Shown: positions 21,886-31,275, counted from the first letter of the stretch. The stretch is DNA of 64,000 bases from Streptomyces griseicoloratus (GCF_014534645.1 NZ_JACVQF010000211.1:124001-188000); one strand, 5' to 3'. Made by a program: numbers and translations. Notes: generated from the sequence alone by a model not told the origin.

Positions 21886-22677
21886 TCAGAGTTCCGCGTA
21901 CGCCACCGTCGCGTCGTCGTGGGTCTTGCCGCGGCCCAGGAACGCCCGCGCGCCCCCGGCGTCTTCGCGTTCCAGGTGCCGGACCCGGTCCACCAGCGCC
22001 TGTGCGCCCTCCTTGCGCACGAGGCGCAAGCAGTCCGTCCAGTCGCCCTCCCGGAACGTCTCCACCCACCGCGACGCCCCGTCCGTCAGGGCGGCCAGGG
22101 CCCGCACCCCGCCCCGCGGCAGCACCCCCGTCACCGCCCGCGCCGCCACCGCCGGGTCGGCCGCCGCCGTGAAGAAGCCGCCCTCCTTGTTGCGGAGGTT
22201 GGCGTCCACCAGGGCGTCCGTGGCGAGGGCCGAGCGGGGCAGCCGGGCCAGCCGGTCGTCGAGGTGAGCCGTGACCGTGCCGTCGGGGGCCTCCACCAGC
22301 AGCGCCGAGTCCGACAGGACCAGGTACTCGACCACGGCCGGGGACCAGCGGGCCAGGACCACCGTCGCCTGCGGTGTCCGTGGGTGAGAAAGGTCACAGG
22401 TTTCGGCGTGTGCCGCCGAGGTACGCGCGATGGCACGGGACAGGGCCTCGGTGAGAGGAACATCGGGGAGTGAAACGGTCAGTTCGGTCAGCGCGCCGCC
22501 CAGGCGCGCGGTGAACCAGGGGACGGAATGCAGACAGCCCGTCCCGCCCGGCGGCGGCGTCACACCGTCCAGGACGACGAGCGAACCGCCCTGTCCCGAG
22601 GCCGGAAGTCCGACGCTCGCGAAGTCCTCGTTGGGGTGGTCGGGGTTGCCGGGTTCCGAGACGAGTTCCGTGCGCAT
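21886..22677 (-). CDS. PP2C-like protein phosphatase
   Basis: 263 aa if translation starts at ATG 22677; an in-frame GTG five codons upstream, closer to an AAGGGG, is possible. PP2C-fold motifs: PNEDFASVG (metal-binding Asp), VVLDGVT (instead of the usual DGxGG), LAALTDGASRWVE and HDDATVAYAEL at the C-terminus. The usual DGMGG is changed to DGVTPPPGG, as in a subgroup of actinomycete integrity-type phosphatases. It is presumably a cytoplasmic Ser/Thr phosphatase. Convergent with the MarR gene; substrate unknown. Confidence 0.72.
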   Translation of the reverse strand: MRTELVSEPGNPDHPNEDFASVGLPASGQGGSLVVLDGVTPPPGGTGCLHSVPWFTARLGGALTELTVSLPDVPLTEALSRAIARTSAAHAETCDLSHPRTPQATVVLARWSPAVVEYLVLSDSALLVEAPDGTVTAHLDDRLARLPRSALATDALVDANLRNKEGGFFTAAADPAVAARAVTGVLPRGGVRALAALTDGASRWVETFREGDWTDCLRLVRKEGAQALVDRVRHLEREDAGGARAFLGRGKTHDDATVAYAEL

Positions 22678-23131
22678 CCAGCCAGTCTGCACGACCCCTT
22701 CACAGCCTCCGCAAAAGGCTGGCAACCCTTGCCGAACCGGCGCAGCAGCGCAGGTCAGGCGCCGGATTTGGGTTGGAATGCTTCACTCCGGGAACGCGTG
22801 GCGGCACATAGTGCCACCGCCCGCCGCAGACGTCCAACCGGCACGCCGCGCGGGCGGGGCGCATGAGCCATGGGAACTTGCTCCCCAACTCCCGTCCGAT
22901 GTTCACTCCTTCGGGTGGCGGGTCAGGTGATGCACGCCCACCGTCAACCGGCACTGGGAGGGTCGGGAACCGGTTGGGGGATCCTGCCCTGCTCATGGGA
23001 TCTCCCCGCTCGATGCCCAGTCGGGTGCGGGGGAGCCGCCGAGAGCTTGGGGGAGGGTGCACGCGCCGACCGGCCAGTTGACGGAGCGCCACCCGGGCCC
23101 ACGGGTACACGAGTCAGGAATGCGAGCACCG
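22678..23131. other. Intergenic region between phosphatase and conservon
   Basis: 454 bases without a convincing gene. They must hold the promoters of two divergent units. A 13-base perfect palindrome, GGCAC-ATA-GTGCC (22803-22815), is the best operator-like element. A 72-codon ORF at 22863-23081 has no visible family features and is not called. Confidence 0.5.
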
Positions 23132-26100
23132 GTGCAGAAGACGCGGCCTCGTCGCACAGGCAAGCAGACGACCCCCGCGGGGGGCGCCGAGCGGACCCCC
23201 GGCGCCACCGCCCCGGCGACACCGGCGCCCCCGGTCGGCAAGGGCCGCCCGACCCATGTGCGCAACCGGCTGATCGTCGCCGTGGCCGTCGTGGCCGCCG
23301 CCATCGCCGGAGCCGGCGCCCCCTCGGTCGTCGCCGCCTCGGGGCAACTGAGCGACACCCAGGAACTGGTGACCCTCGCCGGGCGGACCCAGGACGCCCT
23401 CACCCTCGCCCACTCCCTCGCGGACGAGCGGGACGAGGTCGTCCCCTACGTCGCCGCCGGCCGCCCCAAGACGAAGGCGCCCTCCGAGCAGCGCAGCGCA
23501 CGCGTGGACCGGCAGGTGGAGGAGCTGCGCGCGGACACCGACACACCGGCCTCCCTGCGCGAGGACCTCGACGCCATCGCGTCGCTGCGCCGGTCCGCCC
23601 TCACCGGCAAGTCCACCGCCCTCGAAGCGCACCAGGCGTACTCCGAGGCGATCACCGAACTCCACGCGCTCGCCGAGGAACTGGCCGAGCGGCTGCCGCC
23701 CCGCGCCGGCGCCGGGGCCTACGCCCTCGCCGAGCTGGACACCGCCGTCCAGCAGGCCGCCGCCACCCGCGGCCTGCTGCTCGCCGCCCTCAACGTGCCG
23801 AGCACCACGCAGACCGTCATCGACCCGATCACCGGCCTGCCGACGGAGACGACCACGGCCTCGGACGCCGACGCCGAGCAGCGCGACGCCCTCACCGCCG
23901 CCGCCCAGCAGGCCCGGGTGCGCTCCGACGCCGCGCTCGCCGACTTCCGCGAGGGCGCGCCGAAGGAGGCCCGGGACCGCTACGACGCCGCGGTCACCGG
24001 CCCGGAGGTCAACTCCGCCGAGAAGTACCTGGCCGGCCTCACCGACGAGTCCACCCTCTCCGACGACGACCTGCGCACCAGCGTCAAGCGGCTGGACGCC
24101 GCGCTCTCCGCCCGCGTCGACGCGATGCGCGGCGCCGAGTCCGCGCTCTACGACAAGCGCACCAAGGACCTGGAGCAGCTGCGCGACGACGACGTCACGG
24201 CGCTGGAGATCCGGATCGCCGCCCTCGGCGCCCTGATGCTGATCGCCGTCGGCATCGCCACCGCCATGGCCCGTACCCTCACCCGTCCGCTCTCGGTGCT
24301 GCGCCGCGGCTCGGCCCGGCTCGCCGGGGCGGAGGACCCGGCCGCCGAAGAGCCCGTCGCCTTCACCGGCCGCAACGACGAGTTCGCCCAGGTCGTCCGC
24401 TCGGTCAACGCCCTGCACGCGCACGCCGCCGGCCTCGCCGAGCGCGTCACCACGCTGGAGGCCGACCGCAAGCACCTCGTCGGCCAGCGGCAGAAGATGG
24501 CCGACGCCCGCGAGGAACTGCGCGCCGAACTGGCCGAGTCCGCCGCCCGGCTGGAGGTCATGCGCAAGAGCATCGGCGGCACCTTCGTCAGCCTCGCGCT
24601 GCGCACGCTCGGCCTGGTGGAGCGGCAACTGGCCGTCATCGAGAGCCTGGAGGAGCGCGAGCAGGACCCGGAGCGCCTGTCCACCCTGTTCAAGCTCGAC
24701 CACTTCGCCACGGTCATGCGCCGGCACAGCGAGAACCTTCTCGTGCTGGCCGGCACCGAACACGTCCAGCACAGCGCCGGACCGGTGCCGCTGGTCGACG
24801 TCGTGCGGGCCGCCGTCAGCGAGATCGAGCGGTACGAGCGGGTCCGCATCGCCGCGCTGCCGCCGCACGCGCACGTGGCCGGGTTCGCCGCGGACGACCT
24901 CTCCCACCTGCTGGCCGAGCTGATGGAGAACGCCACCACGTTCTCGCCCCCGGACCTGCCCGTCGAGGTCTCCGGCTGGCTGCTGGAGAACGGCGAGGTC
25001 ATGCTCTCCGTGCAGGACGAGGGCATCGGCACGACCAGCGAGCGGCTGGAGCGGCTCAACGCCCGCCTCACCGACTTCGACCCGGACGCGCCCTACGAGC
25101 AGGAGGGCGAGGACGGGCTCGGTCTCGGCCTGTACGTGGTGGCCCGGCTCGCCCACCGCCACGGGGCCCGGGTGCAGCTGAGGGAGCAGAAGCAGGGCGG
25201 TGTCGCGGCCGTCGTGGTGCTGCCGAAGACGCTGCTCGCGGCGGCACCGCCGGCCGCCGTCGCCGCGTCCGCCACGCCGAGGGGCGACGGCACCCAGACC
25301 TTCTCCCTGCCGGGAGCCGACGCGGAGGCCAACTCCAACGTCCTGCACGGCCGTGTGGAGAAGGGCGTCGACCCGCTGGTCGCCTCGGCGGAGCGGGCCG
25401 TACGACGCGCAGAGGCCGAGGCCGACGCCGAGGCCCGGGATGACGCCGGGGCCGAGCAGGACGCCGAAGCCGTCACGGAGCCGCAGACTCCGCCGGCGGA
25501 AGGAGACATGGCTCCGGAGCCTCGCGCGGAGGACGGCGAGGCGCCCGCGGAGGAGTCGGCCGCCCCGAAGACCGCCGAGGACGCGGAGGCCCGCGGGACG
25601 CGAGGGCCCGCCGCCGGCGGTCTCCCGGACGAGACCACGATGGAGCTGCTGATCCCGGCCCAGGCGACGGAACGGGATCCCGCCCGGGCCGCGGACCCCG
25701 CACCCGAGCCGGGACCGACACCCGCACCCGAGCCCGCGTCGGGGTCCGGGTCCGGCCCGACACCCGTACCCGCTCCGGCACCCGAGCCGGCACCGGCACC
25801 CGCACCCGGGCCCGCAGCCGCATCCGGGTCCGGCCCGGCGCCCGAGCCGGCGCCCGCACCCGACCCCTACGCCATCGGCCCCGACGCCCACGACCGCACA
25901 CCGGACGAGGCCGCCGAGCCGGCCGAACCCGTCACCGACAAGGGGCTGCCCAAGCGGACCCCCAAGCTCAGCACACCCGCGTCGACGCCGCGCCCGCGCA
26001 CGGGTTCCGTCGACGCCGAGGCACTGCGCCGCCGCCTGGGCGGCTTCCGCCGGGGGGCGGAGGCCGGGCGGCGCGACGTCGAGGCGGAGATCGCCGACCG

Positions 26101-26182
26101 GACAGCTCAGCACCAGGCGCCGACCGCCACAGGCACAACCGAGGAAGCCACGGGGGGCACTGTCGAGGAGGCAAGCAGTTGA
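23132..26182 (+). CDS. cvnA: Conservon kinase-like protein CvnA (NIT/HAMP/HATPase)
   Basis: 1016 aa from GTG 23132, the candidate with an AGGAA at suitable distance; an ATG at 23120 abuts the AGGA and is less likely. Order: N-terminal transmembrane helix (RLIVAVAVVAAAIAGAGA); an extracellular nitrate/nitrite-sensing-like helical domain (about 80-340); second helix (IAALGALMLIAVGIATAM); HAMP; coiled coil; then a HATPase with N-box LLAELMENATTFSPP, G1 DEGIGTT and G2 GLGLGLYVVARLAHRHG. No canonical phospho-acceptor HExxxP box is seen, as usual for conservon A proteins. The last 250 residues are acidic and Pro/Ala/Glu-rich, low complexity. First gene of a four-gene overlapping operon (A-B-C-D). 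Confidence 0.92.
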   Translation: MQKTRPRRTGKQTTPAGGAERTPGATAPATPAPPVGKGRPTHVRNRLIVAVAVVAAAIAGAGAPSVVAASGQLSDTQELVTLAGRTQDALTLAHSLADERDEVVPYVAAGRPKTKAPSEQRSARVDRQVEELRADTDTPASLREDLDAIASLRRSALTGKSTALEAHQAYSEAITELHALAEELAERLPPRAGAGAYALAELDTAVQQAAATRGLLLAALNVPSTTQTVIDPITGLPTETTTASDADAEQRDALTAAAQQARVRSDAALADFREGAPKEARDRYDAAVTGPEVNSAEKYLAGLTDESTLSDDDLRTSVKRLDAALSARVDAMRGAESALYDKRTKDLEQLRDDDVTALEIRIAALGALMLIAVGIATAMARTLTRPLSVLRRGSARLAGAEDPAAEEPVAFTGRNDEFAQVVRSVNALHAHAAGLAERVTTLEADRKHLVGQRQKMADAREELRAELAESAARLEVMRKSIGGTFVSLALRTLGLVERQLAVIESLEEREQDPERLSTLFKLDHFATVMRRHSENLLVLAGTEHVQHSAGPVPLVDVVRAAVSEIERYERVRIAALPPHAHVAGFAADDLSHLLAELMENATTFSPPDLPVEVSGWLLENGEVMLSVQDEGIGTTSERLERLNARLTDFDPDAPYEQEGEDGLGLGLYVVARLAHRHGARVQLREQKQGGVAAVVVLPKTLLAAAPPAAVAASATPRGDGTQTFSLPGADAEANSNVLHGRVEKGVDPLVASAERAVRRAEAEADAEARDDAGAEQDAEAVTEPQTPPAEGDMAPEPRAEDGEAPAEESAAPKTAEDAEARGTRGPAAGGLPDETTMELLIPAQATERDPARAADPAPEPGPTPAPEPASGSGSGPTPVPAPAPEPAPAPAPGPAAASGSGPAPEPAPAPDPYAIGPDAHDRTPDEAAEPAEPVTDKGLPKRTPKLSTPASTPRPRTGSVDAEALRRRLGGFRRGAEAGRRDVEAEIADRTAQHQAPTATGTTEEATGGTVEEASS

Positions 26183-26682
26183 CCGCGCCCAGTACCTTCG
26201 GACTGAGCAGTGAAGCCCGCAATCTGCACTGGCTGCTGACCAACCTCGTCGAGGAGGTGCCCGGCATCCTCTCGGTCGCGGTGGTCTCCTCCGACGGACT
26301 GCTGCTGCTCTCCTCCGATCCCGAACACAACGACGCGGCCCGGCAGGTACGGGCCGAGCGGCGCTCCGGTCCGCGCGGCTCCGCCGCCGACCTGGCCACC
26401 ATCGTCTCCGGCGTCGGCAGCCTGACGGTCGGCGCCGCCCGGCTGATGGACTTCGGCGGTGTGAAGCACACGATGGTCGCGATGGACGAGGGCAGCCTGT
26501 TCGTCATGTCGATCAGCGACGGCTCGCTGCTCGGCGTGCACGGCTCCGCGGACTGCGACATGAGCGTCGTCGCCTACCACATGGCGCTGTTCGTCGGCCG
26601 CGCCGGCCACGTCCTGACCCCCGAACTCCGCAGCGAGCTGCGGAAGTCACTGGAGTCCGAGTCGACGGGGAGCGCCCGATGA
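26179..26682 (+). CDS. cvnB: Conservon roadblock/LC7 protein CvnB
   Basis: 167 aa. A TTG start overlaps the CvnA stop (TTGA), with GAGGAGG upstream. The roadblock/LC7 fold is recognisable from LHWLLTNLVEEVPGILSVAVVS and DGLLLLSSD. It also has the insertion typical of CvnB (ERRSGPRGSAADLATIVSGV). Known role: MglB-like regulator or GAP-type partner of the CvnD GTPase in a membrane-associated complex with CvnA. Confidence 0.93.
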   Translation: MTAPSTFGLSSEARNLHWLLTNLVEEVPGILSVAVVSSDGLLLLSSDPEHNDAARQVRAERRSGPRGSAADLATIVSGVGSLTVGAARLMDFGGVKHTMVAMDEGSLFVMSISDGSLLGVHGSADCDMSVVAYHMALFVGRAGHVLTPELRSELRKSLESESTGSAR

Positions 26683-27101
26683 GCAGCAGCCCGAGGAAGA
26701 CCCTCCCCGTACGCGGCGCGGACCGCAAACCCGCCCGCGTACGCCCGTACTCGCTCACCGGCGGCCGTACCCGCTTCGGTCACGTGCTCCTCGTCGAGAC
26801 CTTCGTGGGGACCACCGCCGCGCTCGAAGCCGCCGAGGAGCGCAAGGAACTGACGAACGGTGGACTCACCTCCCGCGTGATGCCGGAGATGCGGGCCATC
26901 GTCGAGCTGTGCCGCCGTATGCGTACGGTGGCCGAGATCGCCGCGCTGCTGAAGATGCCGCTCGGCGTGGTCCGCGTGCTCCTCAGCGACCTCGCGGACC
27001 AGGGAAAGATCCGTGTATACGGCACCGGAACCGGCCATGGCACGGGCCGTCCGGACCGCGCTCTGCTGGAAAGGGTGCTGAGTGGACTCCGTCGTCTCTG
27101 A
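26679..27101 (+). CDS. cvnC: Conservon DUF742 protein CvnC
   Basis: 140 aa, ATG in a 4-base overlap with cvnB. DUF742 features: VRPYSLTGGRTRFG near the N-terminus, then a winged-helix-like region (IVELCRRMRTVAEIAALLKM) and VVRVLLSDLADQGKIRVY. Usually the third conservon subunit. It may bind DNA or the other Cvn proteins; its biochemistry is not settled. Confidence 0.92.
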   Translation: MSSSPRKTLPVRGADRKPARVRPYSLTGGRTRFGHVLLVETFVGTTAALEAAEERKELTNGGLTSRVMPEMRAIVELCRRMRTVAEIAALLKMPLGVVRVLLSDLADQGKIRVYGTGTGHGTGRPDRALLERVLSGLRRL

Positions 27102-27723
27102 CGCCGCCGCCTTCGGCGTCTCCCCGCTCGTCGAGCCCGACGAGCCCGTGCAGCCCTGGCAGACGGACGCCACCCGCGCCCCGATCGCGACCAAGATCGT
27201 GGTGGCGGGCGGATTCGGTGTCGGCAAGACCACGCTGGTCACCTCCGTCTCGGAGATCACGCCCCTGCAGACCGAGGCGCTGATGACCGAGGCGAGCGAG
27301 GAGACCGACGACCTCACCGCCACGCCGGACAAGCTCACCACCACGGTGGCCATGGACTTCGGCCGCATCACGCTCGACGACGACCTGGTGCTCTACCTGT
27401 TCGGCACGCCGGGCCAGCAGCGGTTCTGGTTCATGTGGGACGACCTGGTGCGCGGTGCGATCGGCGCCGTGGTGATGGCCGACACCCGCCGCCTGAAGGA
27501 CTGCTTCCCGGCGCTCGACTACTTCGAGAGCTGCGGACTGCCCTACGTCGTCGCGGTGAACCACTTCGACGGCAGCGAGCTGTTCGAGGCGGAGGACGTG
27601 CGGGAGGCGTTGACCATCCCCGCGCACATACCTGTAATGATCATGGATGCGCGCCGTCGGATCTCGGTCATCGAGACCCTGTTGTCCCTCGTGGGCCACG
27701 CGCTCGACGAAACCCCCGAGTAG
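27082..27723 (+). CDS. cvnD: Conservon small GTPase CvnD
   Basis: 213 aa. GTG start inside the end of cvnC (20-base overlap). P-loop GGFGVGKTTLV near residues 43-53; switch region containing TTVAMDFGRITL; G3-like LFGTPGQQRFW; and G4 VAVNHFDG in place of NKxD. This is the MglA/Ras-like GTPase of conservons. It completes a full A-B-C-D set that probably acts as a membrane-bound, G-protein-like signalling complex. Confidence 0.94.
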   Translation: MDSVVSDAAAFGVSPLVEPDEPVQPWQTDATRAPIATKIVVAGGFGVGKTTLVTSVSEITPLQTEALMTEASEETDDLTATPDKLTTTVAMDFGRITLDDDLVLYLFGTPGQQRFWFMWDDLVRGAIGAVVMADTRRLKDCFPALDYFESCGLPYVVAVNHFDGSELFEAEDVREALTIPAHIPVMIMDARRRISVIETLLSLVGHALDETPE

Positions 27724-27756
27724 TCCCCGAGCAGTCCCCTTAGGAGCGTCCCCCGC

Positions 27757-29031
27757 ATGCGGAAGATACTCGTCGTCGGAGCCGGGCAGTCCGGTCTCCA
27801 GCTCGCCCTCGGCCTCCAGTCGCACGGGTACGAGGTCACCCTGATGTCCAACCGGACCGCGGACGAGATCCGTACGGGCCGGGTCATGTCGACGCAGTGC
27901 ATGTTCCACACGGCACTCCAGCACGAGCGCGATCTCCAGCTGAACTTCTGGGAGTCCCAGGCCCCGAAGATCGAAGGACTCGGCGTCTCGGTGGCGGCCC
28001 CCGGCTCCTTCGACCCGGGTCCCTCGCAGCGGGCGATCGACTGGCTGGGCCGGCTCGACGGGTTCGCGCAGTCGGTCGACCAGCGGGTGAAGATGGCCGG
28101 CTGGATGGAGACCTTCGCGCAGCGCGGCGGCCAGCTGGTCATCCACGGCGCGGCCGTCGGCGACCTGGACTACTTCTCCCGCGCGTACGACCTCGTGCTG
28201 GTCTCGGCCGGCAAGGGCGAGCTGGTGCAGATGTTCGGCCGGGACGCCTCGCGCTCCCCGTACAGCGAGCCGCAGCGCGCGCTCGCGGTGGCCTACGTCC
28301 ACGGGCTGGGCCCGCGCCCGGAGCACCCGGACACCGAGGCCGTCCGCTGCAACCTGGTCCCGGGCGTCGGCGAGATGTTCATCATGCCGACCTACACCAC
28401 GTCCGGCCGCGCCGACATCCTGTTCTGGGAGGGCATACCCGGCGGCCCGCTCGACGCCTTCAAGGACGTCAAGGACCCGGCGGAGCACCTCTCCCTGACC
28501 CTGGAACTCATGGAGAAATTCCTCCCCTGGGAGTACGCGCGGGCCACCAAGGTCGAACTGACCGACGCCGGCGGCACCCTCGCCGGCCGTTACGCCCCCA
28601 CCGTCCGCCACCCCATCGGGCGCCTGCCCGGCGGCGGCCTGGTCCTCGGGGTCGCCGACGTCGTGGTCGCCAACGACCCGATCACCGGGCAGGGCTCGAA
28701 CTCCGCCTCCAAGTGCGCCGCCTCCTACCTCGCCTCGATCCTGGAGCAGGGCGAGAAGCCGTTCGACGAGGAGTGGATGCAGGCGACCTTCGACCGCTAC
28801 TGGGAGACGGCACAGCACGTCACCAAGTGGACGAACGCCATGCTCGCCCCGCCGCCGGAGCACGTCCTGAACCTGATCGGCGCCGCCGGGCAGCTCCAGC
28901 CGGTCGCGGACCGCTTCGCCAACGGCTTCAACAACCCGGCCGACTTCGAGAACTTCTTCTACGAGCCGCAGAAGACCGAGGCCTACTTGGCGGAGGTCAC
29001 CGGCGCGGCCGGCGCGCCGGCGGAGGCGTAG
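27757..29031 (+). CDS. Styrene monooxygenase/StyA-like flavoprotein
   Basis: 424 aa, ATG after AGGAG. The N-terminal FAD-binding motif VVGAGQSGLQLALGLQSHGY is of the GxGxxG type, and the protein continues with MSNRTADEIRTGRVMSTQCM, characteristic of StyA-like two-component monooxygenases; ANDPITGQGSNSASKCAASY is the second FAD contact. Such enzymes epoxidise styrene or indole-like substrates using FADH2 from a separate reductase, which is not found nearby. It follows cvnD by 33 bases on the same strand, so it may be the fifth gene of the conservon operon. Its last 49 bases overlap the convergent NlpC/P60 gene. Confidence 0.85.
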   Translation: MRKILVVGAGQSGLQLALGLQSHGYEVTLMSNRTADEIRTGRVMSTQCMFHTALQHERDLQLNFWESQAPKIEGLGVSVAAPGSFDPGPSQRAIDWLGRLDGFAQSVDQRVKMAGWMETFAQRGGQLVIHGAAVGDLDYFSRAYDLVLVSAGKGELVQMFGRDASRSPYSEPQRALAVAYVHGLGPRPEHPDTEAVRCNLVPGVGEMFIMPTYTTSGRADILFWEGIPGGPLDAFKDVKDPAEHLSLTLELMEKFLPWEYARATKVELTDAGGTLAGRYAPTVRHPIGRLPGGGLVLGVADVVVANDPITGQGSNSASKCAASYLASILEQGEKPFDEEWMQATFDRYWETAQHVTKWTNAMLAPPPEHVLNLIGAAGQLQPVADRFANGFNNPADFENFFYEPQKTEAYLAEVTGAAGAPAEA

Positions 29032-30131
29032 CCCTCGTCGGATCCGTCCGTCGCCCCGGCGGGGAGCCTCGGCGGCACGTACCGCCGCACCGGCTCCCCG
29101 CCGGGGTCGGGCCGCACCGCCCCCAGCACCGGGTTGGCGGCGATCGGCGACACCTTGACCCGGGCACCGGGACGGGGCGCCTGGACGACCATGCCGTCGC
29201 CGAGGTACATCGCCACGTGCGTGGCCTCGGGGAAGTAGACGACCAGGTCACCCGGCCGCAGCTGGTTCAGCGGGACCCGCTTCAGCCGGGCCCACTGCTC
29301 CTGGCTGGTCCGCGGGATCGGCGTGCCGGCCCGCGCCCACGCCTGGGACGTCAGACCCGAGCAGTCGTACGACGCCGGACCCTCCGCGCCCCACTGGTAC
29401 GGCTTCCCGATCTGCTCCACCGCGAAGCGCACCGCCCGGTCGCCCTGCGCGGAGGGCCTGCCGCCGGCGCCCAGCGCCCCGGACGCGATGAACCGTTCCT
29501 GTGCCGTGGCGATGCCGTTCTTCTCGAACGCGGCGAGCTCGGCCAGCCTCTCGGGGGTGAGCGAGGCGAGCAGTTTTTCGACGTCCCGGAGCCGGTCCTG
29601 CACGGCGTCCCGTTCCTTCTTCTGCCGCTCGGCGAGGGCGAACTGCGCGTCGAGGGCCTTGCGGGCCCGCCGCGCCACCTCGTCGGCCTTCTTCTCGTCA
29701 CCGGTGAGCCGGCCCACCGTCTCGGCCCGCTCCCGGGCCAGCCGGCCGATCACATGGCCCTGGTCGAGGGCGTGCTGCGGGTCGCGGGCCAGCAGCAGCC
29801 GTACGTAGGGGGAGAGGCCGGTGCTGCTCTGGTACTGCTGCCGGGCCAGCCGTCCCGCCGCGCTGCGGCTGTCGTGCAGGGACAGCCGGGTCCGGGCCAG
29901 CTCGGCGTCCAGCCGCCGCACCTCGGCCCGCTGCCTCTTCAGCCGCTCCTCGGTGCCGTTGTAGGTCTCGGTGGCCTTCTCGGCCTCCCGGTACAGCCGC
30001 TGAAGATCGGTCAGAAGCTCGGCCACCGGGCGCTCTTCGGGTTCGGGGTCCGCCTCCGCGGACACGGGTGCGAGGACGATCCCGGCCGCCACCGCCGCCG
30101 TGCACACCAGACGCAGAAGCCTTCCTGACAC
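28983..30131 (-). CDS. Secreted NlpC/P60 endopeptidase with coiled coil
   Basis: 382 aa from GTG 30131, which follows a near-ideal GGAGGTGATGAC. Signal peptide (LVCTAAVAAGIVLAPVSAEA); a coiled-coil region (about 35-220) of the RipA/PcsB kind; then a C-terminal NlpC/P60 domain with catalytic Cys in YDCSGLTSQAW and His in ATHVAMYLGDG. It cleaves peptidoglycan stem peptides outside the membrane; the coiled coil probably mediates regulation or localisation. Its 3' end overlaps the flavoprotein gene by 49 bases tail to tail, with no room for a terminator. Confidence 0.92.
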   Translation of the reverse strand: MSGRLLRLVCTAAVAAGIVLAPVSAEADPEPEERPVAELLTDLQRLYREAEKATETYNGTEERLKRQRAEVRRLDAELARTRLSLHDSRSAAGRLARQQYQSSTGLSPYVRLLLARDPQHALDQGHVIGRLARERAETVGRLTGDEKKADEVARRARKALDAQFALAERQKKERDAVQDRLRDVEKLLASLTPERLAELAAFEKNGIATAQERFIASGALGAGGRPSAQGDRAVRFAVEQIGKPYQWGAEGPASYDCSGLTSQAWARAGTPIPRTSQEQWARLKRVPLNQLRPGDLVVYFPEATHVAMYLGDGMVVQAPRPGARVKVSPIAANPVLGAVRPDPGGEPVRRYVPPRLPAGATDGSDEGYASAGAPAAPVTSAK

Positions 30132-30234
30132 GTCATCACCTCCGCTGCGGGGCGGCCCGTCCGCTCCGCAGGGTGATCATCAGACGTATGGGCGGGTTTC
30201 GTGTGCCGAGTGTGCGCGGTTCGGCGTAAGCGCG

Positions 30235-30549
30235 TCACCCGTCCGCGTCGTCCGGCTTGCCGCCCGGCGTGCTGTCCGGCTTGGACCAGGGCCACTTCCG
30301 GCGGGCGCCCTTCTTCCCGGTGGGGTCGTACGCGTACTTCCAGCGGGCCATCCCGACCCGGCCGCGGTCGCGCGGGACGCGGCGGTAGACGAGCACCGTG
30401 GGCGGCCCGCCGTCGGGGGCCGGGACCGGGATGCGGTACGTCTTCGGCGGGTGCCCGGTCATCCCGACCAGCACCGGCAGCACCCGCCCGTCCATGGGGC
30501 CGCCCTCGAAGGGGGTGTCTTCGCTCTTCACGGCACCAGTGTCAGACAT
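30235..30549 (-). CDS. Conserved hypothetical protein
   Basis: 104 aa. It overlaps the end of the TetR gene by 8 bases, so it is translated with it. Sequence features: a mid-section VGMTGHPPKTYRIPVPAPDG, basic Trp-containing stretches (MARWKYAYDPTGKKGARRKW) and an acidic tail. No signal peptide or membrane helix. I do not recognise the family. Confidence 0.65.
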   Translation of the reverse strand: MSDTGAVKSEDTPFEGGPMDGRVLPVLVGMTGHPPKTYRIPVPAPDGGPPTVLVYRRVPRDRGRVGMARWKYAYDPTGKKGARRKWPWSKPDSTPGGKPDDADG

Positions 30550-31195
30550 CCGCCGCGAGCGCCTCGACCAGCGCCTCGGTCTGCGGGTCGCGCTTCGCGG
30601 TGACCGACAGCACGGCCACGAACTGCTCCACGAGCCAGTCCCGCAGCTCCTCGGCCGGCGGCTGCTTGTCCTCGTCCAGCCAGATCAGCGAGGCCGCCTC
30701 CACGGCCGTGATCCACATGCGGACGGTCATCCGCAGCCGGGGGCCGGGCTCGTCGACGTCCAGGTGGCTCATGATGTGCTCGGCGGCGGCCCGGCGCACG
30801 CCGTCCACGATGGACGTGGTCCGCGAGGTCGCGGCCACGCTGCCGCCGCGCAGCAGGGCGCTGAAGCCGGTGTCGTGCTGGTCCACGAAGGCCAGGTACC
30901 GGTCCAGGGCCCGGGACAGGCGGGCCGTCAGGGGGCCGTGGTGGGCCTCGTCGAAGCACAGCCGCAGCTCGTCGGCGGCCGACCGGAGCGCCGCCTCGTA
31001 CAGCTGCTGCTTGCCGCCCGGGAAGTACCGGTACACCAGGGGGCGCGAGACCCCGGCCTGCTCCGCCACGTCGTCCAGGGAGACCTCCTCCGGCGGCCGG
31101 TGCGCGAAGAGGGTGAGCGCGGCGTCGAGCAGCTGACCGCGGCGCTCCTCGACGCTGAGCCGGCGGTAGGCGGGGGTGGGGGCCTGCGGGGTCAT
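30542..31195 (-). CDS. TetR-family transcriptional regulator
   Basis: 217 aa from ATG 31195. N-terminal helix-turn-helix VSLDDVAEQAGVSRPLVYRYF with the TetR recognition helix; a helical ligand-binding and dimerisation domain follows. It lies 80 bases downstream of the AurF-like gene on the same strand and overlaps a small unknown gene. The arrangement suggests that it controls this transcription unit. Confidence 0.92.
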   Translation of the reverse strand: MTPQAPTPAYRRLSVEERRGQLLDAALTLFAHRPPEEVSLDDVAEQAGVSRPLVYRYFPGGKQQLYEAALRSAADELRLCFDEAHHGPLTARLSRALDRYLAFVDQHDTGFSALLRGGSVAATSRTTSIVDGVRRAAAEHIMSHLDVDEPGPRLRMTVRMWITAVEAASLIWLDEDKQPPAEELRDWLVEQFVAVLSVTAKRDPQTEALVEALAADV

Positions 31196-31275
31196 GGAAC
31201 GCAGGGTAACCGGTGCGGTTCCGTGACCCCGTACGCCGGCGGGGCGGGCGGCGTACGACCGCCCGCGGCCGGGTC

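Noticed and set aside
22863-23081. 72-codon plus-strand ORF upstream of cvnA
   Set aside because: No ribosome-binding site of note and low-complexity composition. Kept only as intergenic.
23114-26113. 999-codon minus-strand frame over cvnA
   Set aside because: Shadow of the conservon gene; Gly/Arg-rich and without motifs.
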